From positions 13,020,001 through 13,084,000 of the forward strand of contig NC_088314.1 of assembly GCF_910592395.1 (NCBI RefSeq): a stretch of 64,000 bases of DNA. Reading direction: 5' to 3'. Source of the stretch: Lineus longissimus. Lineage: Eukaryota; Nemertea; Pilidiophora; Heteronemertea; Lineidae. Shown piece by piece: positions 23,728 to 35,869 of this stretch (position 1 is the stretch's first letter; each line of letters begins with the position of its first letter). A program made the translations under genes and the position numbers. The notes under the pieces were generated by a model. That model saw nothing but the letters and a program-made list of their open reading frames with translations. It was not told the DNA's origin and made no database searches.

Positions 23728-23943
23728 GGCAATATTACCCAGCTTTCCGCTGCCTAGTCACCCCCTGTTCTACATAAGTAGTTTCCATCAGCAAATTGCA
23801 CAAAAAAAGGAAAAATTCCAAAGACTGAATTATCGCGCTTTTCTGATGTTGACCCCATTTAGCTCTCCAAGCAGTGACCCTTTTCACGTGGAACAGTGCA
23901 CTAGTAAGGCGTTTCCTGGAGTTAGGACCTACCCTGTGACGTC

Positions 23944-24485
23944 TGTTTCGCTGAAGCAGCGTGTTTTATTGACATTTATATATTTGAATTTCGCGCCCGA
24001 TTCGTTTCGCGCCTTTCTGTTCATTCCAGTTTGGTCATTGGTTGACCAGCTCTCGCGATACGCGCGTGATTTCTTCAGGTTCACTTTGCGCCAAGTTTTA
24101 TAGCAAGTCGGACGTTCGGAAGAGTTTTATCATGGATTATTTTGGTGTTGAATATTAGTTACGTGGACTAACAGATGCCAATGTAAGTGTATCTCCATAT
24201 TGATTAGGCGTTGATTATATTACGGTTTGATTTCAGTGTTGATTGACAATTATTGTTGGTTTTTATTGAGAGAAAATACCACGAAAATAAGTGGCCAAAA
24301 AATAGTTCATAAATTATTGGTTCTAGTTAGCAAACATTTGTGTGTATAAACAAGTTGTATGTTTATCTTTATGAATTTCGTTGGTGCTAAATGTTCTTTA
24401 ATATTTATTACAGGTTTCAAATAAAATCACTATATTGAAGGCATCGTTATCAACTTCTGTGTTCGACCCCTGGCCGGGCACACCA
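23944..24485. mobile_element. Solo LTR, 542 bp
   Basis: It starts TGTTTCGC and ends CACACCA (TG...CA), with a perfect 5-bp target duplication ACGTC at 23939-23943 and 24486-24490. Copy A (about 6575-6580) carries the uninterrupted target. A TATATATTT box (about 23972) and AATAAAATC (about 24420, consistent with a poly(A) signal near the 3' end) suggest plus-strand orientation. No internal retroelement sequence remains. Confidence 0.85.
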
Positions 24486-25682
24486 ACGTCTTGGTACTGA
24501 TATTATGGCGGGAAAGGTATTTCGTGCCAGGACTTGTGCTACTAGAAATAATGAATAACACGTTTTTCTACTATCTAAGAGCTGAAACAAAATGGCTAAA
24601 GCATCAAACATGATTGGAGATTGGAAAAATAGTTTATAGGTGAACCAGAGGAAGAACAAAAATACTGCAATAACAAGAGCAAGGCAGGGCGTAGCATATG
24701 CCCCGGTGAGCACATTGAGTTGGTGTATTAGGAAAGTGAAGTGTTTTTCAGACAACCCCGGGCAGCTGGTGTCATAGCTGACTGGGTTTAGTTGACATCG
24801 TGAAAGAGTTATTGGTCTGTAATGCCCGCTGTACACGTTATCTTTTTCTACCCACATAAAAAGTTACATGGTTATTACTCAAAGCGTTCTCCTTAAAATG
24901 AGCGGAAACAAAAAGTTTACAGACGCCTGACGCCTACAAGCTAACAAACATCGGTAAAACATAATGCCTCCGCAATGCTTTACGCATTGGCGGGGGCATA
25001 AGCTGCCTATTACTTTAGAGTCACACTCCACCCAAAAACATCGATGAAACCTCAGTAAAAACAGTAGTAGTAGAAGATTCAGCAGAAAGCATCTAAAATT
25101 GTTTGGGTAGACACCTGCGATATAAATTAAAACTGACCACATTCGGCATTTAAATCAACCGTTCTAGGAACAAACGTCTTGGCCCCCAAACCCGATGTTG
25201 GCGAAAATGACATAATATCATGTAAAATCCAAGGAAGACATCAAGGAATTGCCTACGAGTGGGCACCTGCAAAAATGGCAGTTGCAGCAGGAACTAGTCT
25301 AATCCAGAACTTGTGTAATCCATTTGTGATTGTGTAATTCACTATGAAATAAATCCTTAATCCAATGTTTCCGTTTCTTCCATGCACCGACACTGCCTCA
25401 AGAACATTTCCGCCTCAATTTTGTTAAGTCCCTCGCATTGTTGTACTAAACAAATCATAGCCTGGAAAATCAAATTATGAAATTTCATCTATGATGTGAT
25501 GATAATGCTTTACTTTGATAACAAATTAAGTGTATAATAAGAATGCAGTGGACAATCAAGTGACATATTTTCGTGTTTCCCAACAAAATCAGCCCAAATA
25601 ACGTTAATAACAAGGAGTTTTATATGGCGCTTTAAACGAGCTTTTATTACCCAGCCTATCCAGAAGGTAAGAGTTACAAAGT

Positions 25683-25770
25683 GGCACATGCGGGGTATCA
25701 AACCTAGGACCTCCCGATCACAATGTCGATGCTCAAACGTTGTGCCACTGCGTTCCTCTGAGCACAAATT
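25683..25770 (-). repeat. tRNA-like SINE head (copy B)
   Basis: Paralogue of 7770-7852 with several substitutions in the B-box region (GGTTTGATACCC on the minus strand). Confidence 0.45.
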
Positions 25771-27274
25771 ATTCCATATGCCTGAAAATGTACCCATCTC
25801 TGTACGTCGGTCTTTTATTGTTTCATGACTATCCACAGGACAATGCATGAAGTGATTCAAAATCATCTCTAGGCACTGTATTTGGTTGCAGCCGGTCAGT
25901 TTAACCCAATTCGCTTCAAGTTTCTCGCCTGTTATGTGCTGTACTTTCATGGAGAGATACCATCAATAAGGCTGACCATTTGTCAAATTCCAGACCCACC
26001 TCTGGCTCACGGACATTCATCATGGTTTTCATCTCTGTCTGCGGCAACTCATCCTACAAGAAGTTAATGATGGCTTCCATCTGAAATAACATAACATTTG
26101 TCAAATGAAAGGTATTTAATTGCTGTTTGCTGTGCAAATAGTCCATGACGAAATCGGAAGATGAACTGATGGAGAAGACATGAATGGTTAAAAGGCAATT
26201 TAAAAATTGCATGTTTCTTACCTCCCAGTCCAAGATTGTTGTAAAGCTCTTCTGGCTTCTTACGAAAGGTTTCTTTACACATGTTTATCACACACTGCAA
26301 AAAAATAACAATTTGAATCCTTTGAAAACATTTCGACAATCATATTCATCATAAAGACATAAGAAACGTTTCTGCGGCTGTCTAAGTGCAGACAATGACA
26401 GTCAAACCTTTTTTGCCTTTACATACCTGTAGCACGAGAAGTAAAAAGCTTTATGGACTGAATGATGCAGGAGCTGAGCTTGTGTATGAAGTTGAACTTC
26501 ATCATACATACATGTATGAATTTTAAGAAAAGAAGTTTGACCCAGCACAAAGCCCAACTCAGAGTCAGATTTAAAAAAGATTTTATTCTGTTTTAACTCT
26601 TTAAATCCTTGAATTTTTTAAAGTGTTTCCCAGTATTTCAGCAATTTTCACCCCAAACGACCTCCAAATGCCCCCCCCTCCATGTACAAGGCAGCTAATT
26701 AATTTCACTAGTATTATTTCATCAAACGGATGAAAACAAGTATATTGCATATCCCTAAACCGCCCGAAAACCAGCCTTAGTTTCATGATGGCGATGGTGT
26801 TGCTTGAGATTAGGTACGTACTGGCAGGCAGCTAGGCTAAGAAACTAGACAAAAATCAGTGGCTGGATATCGGCCGGTTAGGATATAAAGGGTCAAATAT
26901 CACATGCCAAAAATGACAAGCAGTTTTTTAAATGAAACGGCCAGGGGCCATTGTGCTCACCGTAAGTATTTTTAGTAGACAGTTACAGAAAGTGCTACAG
27001 TATGACAATTGTGAATATATTTTTAACTTTGACCTCAGTGACCCTGACAGGTAGGTCAAATAACAAACCAGGGTGATATGTGATGTAGACACATCCACCT
27101 GACCATAACAATTTCATCACTCGTTACACTACAGCAATCGGCAAAAAACGATTTCCAAGATGGCCGCCTAATTAAATCTATGGCACCAAATAAATCAAAT
27201 AATGAAGAAAATGTAAGATAGAACTCAGAAAAGAAAAAAGGAAAAGATGAAAAATAAAAATATTTTTGGCTGTC

Positions 27275-27335
27275 CTTGACCGGGGTTTGAACTCACGACC
27301 TTTGGATTGCCACAATACGAGGAAAAACCCACAAA
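27275..27335 (-). repeat. Possible tRNA-like B-box segment
   Basis: The minus strand carries GTCGTGAGTTCAAACCCCGG, a B-box-like sequence, and a T-rich tail follows. The A-box is weak. Confidence 0.35.
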
Positions 27336-28374
27336 ACATGAAATTTCGGCCATATTTGAATTCCGATCTGGCTGAAACTTGGCATACAAATAGTGGCTTC
27401 TTAGATGCATCATTACACAAAATTAAAACCCTTTACATTGAACAACAACAAAACGTACCAAGAACGGTAAATTTTTCAACTTTGACCTCTGTGAACTTGA
27501 AAGGTGGGTCAAATCAAAAACCCATAAGATATGTGATGTATCCTTGCTAGGAGTACCTAACATGAAACTTTTATCAAAAACAAATCAGTAATAAGCGAGA
27601 AATCACACTTTTTGAGTTTTGAGTTTGGGCCCCCTGGTGGCCAAGTCAATAATCAGACCGAACCAAAATTCAGTGTAAAAGGTCAACTGACCTAGGGGGT
27701 CATTTGTTCAAATTTTCAAGTTCATTACTGTTGCGTTTGAGAAACGTGCCATAGTTACACTCAAACGGCAAATTTACGCCATTTGACCTCTGCGACCTTA
27801 AAAAGTAGGTCAAATCCGAAAAATCGTGCAACATCTGAGGTAACCTTGCTAGGGGTCCCTGCCATAAAAATTTCATCAAAAACAATTTGCTAATAAACAG
27901 GCTATTGCACTTCTTACTTTTTCTGTTTTGGCCCCCTGGTGGCAAAGTCAAGAATCAGATCAGGCTGAAATTCAGCACCCGAGGTTATCTGATATAGGGG
28001 GTTATATGTACCAAGTTTCAAGCTAATAGCTTTGGTGGTTGAGAAACGTGCCATAGTTACACTCAAACGGCCAATTCACGCCATTTGACCTCTGCGACCT
28101 TGAAAAGTAGATCAAATTAAAAACCCGTAAGATATATGATGTATCCTTGCTATGAGTACCTACCACAAAAATTTTATCGAAAACAAGTCACTAATAAGCG
28201 AGATATCACACTTTTTAGATATCCACATTTGGCCCCCTGGTGGCCAAGTAGAGAATCAGATCGGACAGAAATTTAGTGTCACGGGTCATCTGACCTAGGG
28301 GGTCATGTGTACAAAGTTTTAAGTTCATAGGCCTAGCGGTTAAAAAACGTGCCACTGTTTTTGAACTAGGATAC

Positions 28375-28382
28375 GACGGACA

Positions 28383-28440
<58 letters not shown>

Positions 28441-28462
28441 ACGACGACGGACGACGGACACT
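28375..28462. repeat. (GAC)n microsatellite
   Basis: About 25 uninterrupted or nearly uninterrupted GAC units. They translate as poly-Arg or poly-Val on the minus strand, which is not a real protein. Confidence 0.95.
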
Positions 28463-29078
28463 GCGGTGTTGTATAGACTCCCCTACGGTGAGCCAAAAAA
28501 CGACCGATGCCATGACTTTCAATTCCAAGCGATAACAGATCAATTAAATCAAAAATTTGTATTGAAAAAGTTTGACCATCCAGTCCACTCGTTTACACTC
28601 CATCATCCATAGCCCAAAAACGATACGGACAAATAATTTATCATGAATGGACAACAGTAGTAACAGTATTTTATTGTAAAATAAAAGGCTGTATTAAAAT
28701 TTTAGTAAATTCTTACGGATTTTACATTCTTCAAAACACTGAGTGTGGGCACGAGTGGCATTTAAAACCCCAGGGGTGGCACGGAGGGCCTGCAATACCA
28801 CATTGAAAAAACATGAGTTACCAAGATTTGGTATCCCGATGCAATCATAATCTACAAAACAAAAAATACATGTAAGTGGTAGAAAAATTGTTTTGCAACT
28901 GATTTGAAACATACCTTAAACGATATGTGCTGGAGATGCCAAGCCTCTTTCATGCCGTCATTGCCATTGTGATGCTGGCCGATGCTATTGCATCCCGTCA
29001 ATCAAATATCCTTAAAAAAATTGTATTACAAATTGTAAAACATCTTGACAGTGCATCATGCTGTGCACACGTGCTACC

Positions 29079-30063
29079 TATGGCAAGCCAAAGCGGAATT
29101 TATTCAAGACTTTAGAATAACCATTCAAGAAGTTAAATATAAGTTCAAGAAGGAAATATATGTTCAAGACTAAAATATGTTCAACCTTGAATCAAATGTT
29201 TTCAACCTTAAATAAAATATGTTCAACCTTGAATAAAATATGTTCAACCTTGAATAAAATATGTCCAACCTTGAACAAAATATATTCAACCTTGAACAAA
29301 ATATATTCAAGACTCACGTGACCATATTCAAGACTCACGTGACCATATTCAAGACGCACGTGACCACAAAATTGATGACGTAGAGCGTAGAATCTGTGGT
29401 ACTTCTGATGCGTTCTGTTTCACGACATGATTGATTGCCTGTATAGCCTAAACACTCAAACATGTCAAAAGACAACGAGAATCCGCTACAGTGGTGTCGG
29501 CCTTAAGAATGAAAGGTGAGAGGCATTGCGCATTTTGAACATATAATTTGCCTGATATGTCTGTGAAACATGTATCGACTCTGACATTCACTCGGCATCC
29601 ATGTCATGATGTGTAGGATTACAGTACATGTCAGGTGTAGGCGGCTAGGTACGTGTACAACCATGTGTCAAAACCTCGTGCGAACAATTCGAGCTCCGAG
29701 ACGCAACACAAGTACCATGGGTTCGGGAAAGTCTGGACGCGGGTTCGGGAAAGTCCGTAAAGCATCAAAACATGAGCAACTACGTCATCAATTTTGTGGT
29801 CACGTGCGTCTTGAATATGGTCACGTGAGTCTTGAATATATTTTGTTCAAGGTTGAATATATTTTGTTCAAGGTTGGACATATCTTATTCAAGGTTGAAC
29901 ATATTTTATTCAAGGTTGAACATATTTTATTCAAGGTTGAAAACATTTGATTCAAGGTTGAACATATTTTAGTCTTGAACATATATTTCCTTCTTGAACT
30001 TATATTTAACTTCTTGAATGGTAATTCTAAAGTCTTGAATAAATTCCGCTTTGGCTTGCCATA
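29079..30063. mobile_element. 985-bp TATGG-ended element with long TIRs
   Basis: The ends begin TATGGCAAGCCAAAGCGG, and the inverted repeats continue for roughly 290 bp, filled with a repeated GTTCAACCTTGAATAAAAT unit (29185-29345 and, inverted, 29815-29975). A perfect 6-bp target duplication GCTACC flanks it (29073-29078 and 30064-30069), and copy A (9606-9625) is the clean empty site. No transposase is encoded. End sequence and duplication length match the element at 2412-3691, so I group them as IS3EU-like, tentatively. Confidence 0.85.
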
Positions 30064-30525
30064 GCTACCCGCTGACCGACTTTCGAATGTCGTCTCGAGC
30101 CAATGTGCATCCTTTTCTGTGAAGATCTATTGTAAACATGGTTTGTTTTGGCGACCCTAGATGGTGCCGGCGTATCTGGCAATACTGCAAAGGTCCTATA
30201 AATAGACGAATTCGAAGAAGTTTGTTTTGATGCTGACCAGAGCGTGGTGTCCCTAGGCATTGTCCAAAGTCAGCCGAGGCCTTCTGACGAATGATATGTT
30301 CTGGGTGTGCGCACTCATTGTTTAAATTGTTTTGGAGCCGATTCCTCTTCTTCAAACAGGCCTATCTGGATGAACACACTCCCTCAAGTGCATGCACACA
30401 GTCCCTTCACTGCCACAACCTTCTAACAAAATAACATTGCGCAATATTGTTTCACCACTAGGCCTACGCCTCGATATTTCACCAGTTACGTCATTACGTT
30501 GATAGACGAATTCGAAGAAGTTTGC

Positions 30526-30945
30526 ACCGAATTAGCAGCGGTGACGTCATCACAACTTGCGGTGTCGTGACGTCGTACGCAACGTCCCTTCGCGTAAACG
30601 GAGGGAAAAGACGGATGGCGGGCTCGATACACGTAAGTCTAAACGGACAGCAAAATTGACGAATTTTCACTGACACAGAAGTCGTACATCCTGAGTAGCA
30701 CCTGTAATAGTTATTAGGAATATTGTGCTGCAAATAAATGGCTTTTGTAGTCGATATCGCCTATCCTTGCAGGCGAAAAAAGATGATGAAGTGCGGTTGC
30801 CGATGTTTCGCTCCCATGGATGTACACTTGACACTTGTGCCGCATGCATTTCATGCATGTCATGATGTGGATATTTCCCCGGCCATCCATGATCATGATG
30901 ATGATGGAATGTGTTGTCTTGTGTGTTCATGTTGTGAAGGCAGGT
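30526..30945. other. Unannotated stretch
   Basis: Past the duplication end; several TGACGTCA-like motifs near 30540-30575. No gene seen. Confidence 0.35.
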
Positions 30946-31021
30946 CTAGAGTGGTGCACGGGTGTGGCACAGCCAGGGGCAGGCTCTGTAAACTATTGTG
31001 CATTGACAGAGCACAGGAATG

Positions 31022-31224
31022 TCATCTTTACGGAATCTGAATTCGTTCCAATATTGATCGTCGGTGTAAGTCTCTAAATCGAATCTAGGCAACGCTGGAT
31101 CATATGTTACCCCCCTTGGCACCGCCATTTCTTCAAAAAGTAGGTACACAAACTCATCATCTTCATTTTCAATCGCCAAATGCAAGAGTTCTCCGAGTGC
31201 CGCCATTTTCAAAATTCGCGCCAC
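31022..31224 (-). pseudogene. Harbinger transposase N-terminal exon, inverted
   Basis: Minus-strand frame starting MARILKMAALGELLHLAIE and including the segment LPRFDLETYTDDQYWNEFRF followed by RKDDIP, which is the N-terminal part of animal Harbinger (DDE_Tnp_4) transposases. The catalytic part lies back-to-back on the plus strand from about 31246. The stretch of roughly 50-60 residues normally joining them is missing, so an inversion with deletion broke the gene. Confidence 0.75.
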
Positions 31225-31245
31225 CTGGACTTAAACGTAACCGTT

Positions 31246-32003
31246 TTCTCGTGCGCAGCGAAACCACTCTCAGTCCTATCTCTTGCTGTGAAAGAAACTG
31301 TAAATCTGATATACGATGCCCATGGGCACCTCATGAGGCAGTTACACCAGCGGGCCTGGTTGGATGAAGATCATCTCGCCGCCTATGCGGAGGCAGTTGA
31401 AGCGTTTGGTGCACCTCCTAACACTTGTTTTGGGTTTATCGACGGCACAGTCAGGCCCATATGCCGCCCGATACGCTTCCAGAGAGCTGTCTTTAACTGT
31501 CATAAGCGAGTTCACGCTATTAAATTTCAATCGCTCACCCTACCAAATGGGCTCATCGCGCATCTCTGGGGTCCGGTCGAGGGCCGCCGACATGACGCAG
31601 GAATTCTTAGAGAGAGAGTGGGCTTCATGATGAGCTGCAAAAATTGCCACGAACCCGGGATGAAGAATTCAATTGTGTGTATGGAGATCCAGCCTATCCT
31701 ATCCGCCCCTGGTTGATCTCGCCCTTTCGCGAAGGGGCAAGAGGCCTCAATCAAAATGAGCAGGACTTCACTGCTGCAATGTCTGCCCCTCGTACCTCCG
31801 TAGAATGGAGCTTTGGGAAGATCCTGAAGTACTGGGCATTTGTGGACTTCAAAAAGGACTTAAAGGTTTTCCTCCAACCAGTGGGAAAATTCTATTTGGT
31901 TGCTGCACTGTTGACGAATATCCATACTTGTCTGTATGGCTCTCAAACTGGAACTTACTTCGAGCTGGAGCCCCCCAGTCTCAACGATTACATTAGGGGC
32001 TAG
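31246..32003 (+). pseudogene. Harbinger (DDE_4) transposase, catalytic part
   Basis: The plus-strand sequence encodes the catalytic core of a PIF/Harbinger transposase: first Asp in FGFIDGTVRPICRP (31441-31443), second Asp in VYGDPAYPIRPW (31686-31688) and Glu in TSVEWSFGKI (31803-31805). The reading frame changes between about 31640 and 31665, so the second and third catalytic residues are in a different frame from the first. The C-terminus ends TAG at 32001-32003. A host-domesticated copy is unlikely given the frameshift and the inverted N-terminus. Confidence 0.85.
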
Positions 32004-33180
32004 GACAGAAATAACATTCCGCATGGGTTACATTTGACAGACCAACATGTGGCAAAGTGTTTTCCAGTGACACTAGGGTGTTATGATCATGGCCGGTTCT
32101 TAATATCACCACGATTTAGTGTCAATCTAGCCTGGAAATATTTGCAAGCTGATAAATTTCGTTAATTTTGTATGCAGGTTTCAGTAACATCTTTTATTGT
32201 TGTCGAACTGAAAAGCAACCTATAGTGTCCACAAAATTTATCAGAGGTTTTTCAAGTTTTTTTCTGAAAATCTATAAATTTTCGAAAACTATTAGCAACA
32301 AATATTTTTTTGGTTACAGTACTTGAATGATGAAGAAGGATTACAATGTAAAAACAAAGCCAATTTTATTTCATAACACAATAAACTATGTCGAACAGTA
32401 ACAACAGATTAATAGAAAATTTGTAAAACAAAGTGCTCAGTAGGGCCTACTACGACATGTACGATGCCAAGGTTATGTCGCGGTTCCCTGTATACCACAA
32501 TTTCCAAATGGATCTCACTGTACACATGTAGTATAACGAGTATTTTTTGAGAAGTTCAGACAATATCAGCCACAATGGATTGTTGACCCCCCTAGTACAA
32601 AGTACTCATGTATTCTACCCTCACTGTAGCCACAACATCAAGAAACATTTCACAGGGACACCCTCAAAGTTTTGATTCAGAGGGGTGGGAGTTTCTGTAA
32701 CTTTGGTTGGGAGAGGTCAATTGCAGAACGGTTTGGGATTTGAGGTTAGGGTACCATACCTATCATACAAAAGTCAACCGAAACTGGGTGGGGGGGGGGG
32801 GGGGTCAACAACCCATACTGTCTGAACATCTCACAAATTGGCTCTTAACCTTTTGCTAAACAGTCACATTTACTTTTGTTGTCTGAGGATGGCTATACCC
32901 CAGACTCACTGTACCAGTATACATGCAACTCCTCAGAAAACAAGAATAAAATTATTATTATTGAAATTATTGTTAAGTTATTTTGGACATGTTGGAGACA
33001 TTTCTTGCAAAGAGAACTAGTACATGTATCATTTTGGCCATTACAAGGGTATGAAAATCCATCCACACCATTTTTGATGGAAAGACACTCTTTTCATAAT
33101 TATCACAAAATCACCTATTATACATGTTTATGTAAATTTGTAAAACTCAAAAACCACGAAGAGAAGTGTTCCTGATTCAG
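32004..33180. other. Unannotated AT-rich stretch
   Basis: No gene seen. A G-run of about 14 bases lies at 32791-32804. Confidence 0.4.
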
Positions 33181-34809
33181 GATCCCCATCATTAGACCAT
33201 ATCCACAACTCCGTGGATATGGTCTATTGTTTTTACTGAGCCGATCGCCAGGACCCGAGGGATGTGGTTTTCGACACGTATCTCCGAAAGTGCCGCACGG
33301 AACGACCTGAAATTTAGTTAGGTTACGTTTCGTAACCTGCTAACGAACAACGTGTACTTTATTTTTGCAGCCGTTGCTTACTTTTTTAGTTTTCTGGTGA
33401 TTTTTGATGAAAATCGCCGGTTCTGAACCGTTCCGGTAATAGCACTGCCTCCCGCGTTTTTACCGATTAGGCAAGTTGCTCAACGTTGATCTGTCACCAC
33501 CTGAACAGGTGGGAGGATACCCGCTACATGGAAGAGCCAACAGACATTTCGTCTACGCATTCCAGACTGGGTGAGTGTGATTTTTTCGTGATTGTAATCG
33601 CCCTCAAATTTGTGTTGAAACACTGCATCAGACAAAATTAACTCATCAGAGGTCAAGAAAAGGATCTTAAGAATATATATTCGCTGTTAGTTTGGGTGAT
33701 TATTGGGAGCACGTCCATCTTTTGAGGCAAACTTGTCATCCGAAAGTTTCCAGATCCCCGCAATGGCGGATATACATTCATCTAAAAAATTGCGAATTCG
33801 GGCAAGTTTCATCAAACTGTGCGCCTTAAACACCTAAGAATGTCTCAAAATCTCCCAGACTCTACACATGAGATATACCTTCACTGAAAATAATTGCTAA
33901 AACCTCGCTTAACGTGTCGCGAGTGCTGAAAGCAACAGTTTTGGAGATCGTTTTTCTGTACATCCTGCTCACTCCTGTAGAAATGTACAGTAAAGCACGT
34001 ATACACGTGCAGTGTAAATGGACACACGAATGTACACACCTTCTGAAAATATTGTCAGCAAAGGTGATAAGTGTTTGTTCTGAATTATGACAATGAAATT
34101 CATAGACTATTAGCAGGTAGTCAGTGTCTGTTGGTCTGAATAATGAATGATAAAACTTCTGGTGAAGTTAAAATATTTCCTCGCTCTGTTTTACAGCCTG
34201 ACGCAGTGACGGGGATGATCAGCATCTGTTCTGTTCTGCGACCGCATCAGTCACGGATATAGGAGCCTTGACCACGAGGAGCTGATGAGGCAAAGTCGTA
34301 TAACCGTCTTAACCTTGACATCGGTGCAGTGCTGAATTTGCCGTCCGAAGACAAACCAGTATAATATTCCAGCCGTATTTCGTTCTTTTCACTGTAATAG
34401 TGTAATACTTTTACTTCAAAAAGACTGAATAAATAAACCTACTGTGGCAGTTAGTTTAAAAAGATATTGCATTTTACGTTTTTACTCTTAGTGCTGATCG
34501 GTCATACCCCTTGGGCCTGGCCGTAACCTTGCATACTGGTTGTCTCGATGCCGTATGCTATGACCATGTATATATCTACTGGACTGGTTGTTGCACCATG
34601 TCGAAGGAATTTTATGTAGAGATCAAGACACTTCCCTCACATCACAATCTACACCTCAAAAGAATGGTTGTAAAAATCCTTGCCATGATTCCCGGTTGCC
34701 CCTATGTTGTGACCATGCATGCATCAATGGCCTGGGATGTTGCAACCTACACTTCAAAGGAATGCGAAGTCTAAATCACATTTATTTTTTGTCCCCAGGT
34801 TGTGATTTT
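33181..34809. other. Unannotated stretch with a short palindrome
   Basis: GACCATATCCACAACTCCGTGGATATGGTC at 33196-33225 forms a hairpin, reading GACCATATCCAC outward on one arm and GTGGATATGGTC on the other. A cysteine-rich open frame at 34588-34842 (+) has no recognisable family. Nothing else is supported. Confidence 0.45.
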
Positions 34810-35397
34810 CCTAACAGCAATTGCAGACCATATCCCTGGTGATAGTGTTCTGTCATCTTAAAAATGAGCACCAGGACAAAGCACCAAAAACCTGCCACTT
34901 AAGATCAGATCAGAAGTTACCTACGTGGTGCCAGTACCCACAAGTACATGATTGACACCTAGATCATTTGAAGAAAAAATTGGCAGCAGAACCATGTGTG
35001 CATGGAGGGAGGTATTATAATATAAATACTGTGGAGACGCAATGTATTATTGGTCGTCCCAACATTGGGAGCTTTCATCCCCACTAGCCATATCAGATGG
35101 CCAACTGGTTTCCCTCACTCAACCAGAAAACTCATCAAAAGATACGAAAGATGTTGAGATTCAGATTACATTTGCTTGTTGTCTGCTGGATTCTGACCAT
35201 CCATATGCTGAGTTGTTGCAGTCCCAGAACCATCGCTAATTCTAGTATTTATGATGCACCTACTGTCACAACCTAATTCAGCTGGTTATTCAGGGTTATT
35301 TGCCTCTGATTTATCTGGTTATATCCTGGTGCAAACCTAATTTCTCAACATGACAAAATACTTTCACCAGGGATATGGTCTGCAATTTGCTGTTAGG
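34810..35397. mobile_element. 588-bp inverted-repeat element
   Basis: Arms of 34 bp (34810-34843 and 35364-35397) are near-perfect inverted repeats sharing GCAGACCATATCCCTGGTGA, and they start CCTAACAGC. No target duplication is clear. The core GACCATATCC word also occurs in the hairpin at 33196, which hints that the two are related. Confidence 0.6.
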
Positions 35398-35869
35398 CGA
35401 ATTGCCCAATACTAGTTGTGTTTCGATTCTTCAGAGAGGACCGAAGTAGTTATTATTTCAATTCGAAATGGTGCGGATGGATCTGGATCGCTATCTAGAC
35501 TGAACATTCATGTACATGTAGATGGAATGAACACTCAAACGAAACTTGCTGCCTTTACAGAACAAAACAAAGAACACCAACAGTTTCAGATTTTACAATC
35601 ATTAGTACTGAGTATTTGAAATTTTGGCAGAGTCTGAAAAGTGTCCCCTAATAGTAGCCAATATCAAATACAGCACGACTCGCATAGCATAGAATAGAAC
35701 ACACCAGGTGGGACCAGCAGTTTTGTATTTTCCTCATGAAAAATGTCATCCTCAAAAAGTACAACCTGTGAGCAGAGGCTACTCAGTATTCAAATGAAAT
35801 GACTTTAGGCCAACACAGGGACCAGAGATTTATCAGTGGTCTTTAGCAAAATCTCAGTTGTTATCAGTC

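Larger units (their letters stand above)
26932..28494. mobile_element. 1.56-kb tandem-repeat element, only in copy B
   Basis: Copy A reads across this point near 9005-9015. The insert begins near CAGGGGCCATTGTGCTCACCG and ends CTACGGTGAGCCAAAAAA, so CTCACCGTA is inverted at the two ends. Its body repeats a unit of about 302 bp headed by TTGACCTCTG(T/C)G(A)ACCTTGAAA, at 27481, 27783 and 28085, with a diverged copy near 27010. It ends in a (GAC)n tract. Such units with a GAC-rich tail are common in marine invertebrate non-LTR or composite repeats; I cannot assign a family. Confidence 0.7.
19125..30525 (+). repeat. Segmental duplication, copy B
   Basis: Direct paralogue of 354-10085; see that entry for the matched blocks. 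Similarity ends about 30525, after GACGAATTCGAAGAAGTTTG, where both copies diverge. The left boundary coincides with the LTR edge of the BEL element. Confidence 0.9.

Noticed and set aside
28215-28496. Poly-Arg and poly-Val proteins
   Set aside because: They are the GAC microsatellite read in two frames.
34588-34842. Cysteine-rich open frame as a secreted peptide
   Set aside because: It has no signal peptide, no cysteine spacing I recognise and no splice context.
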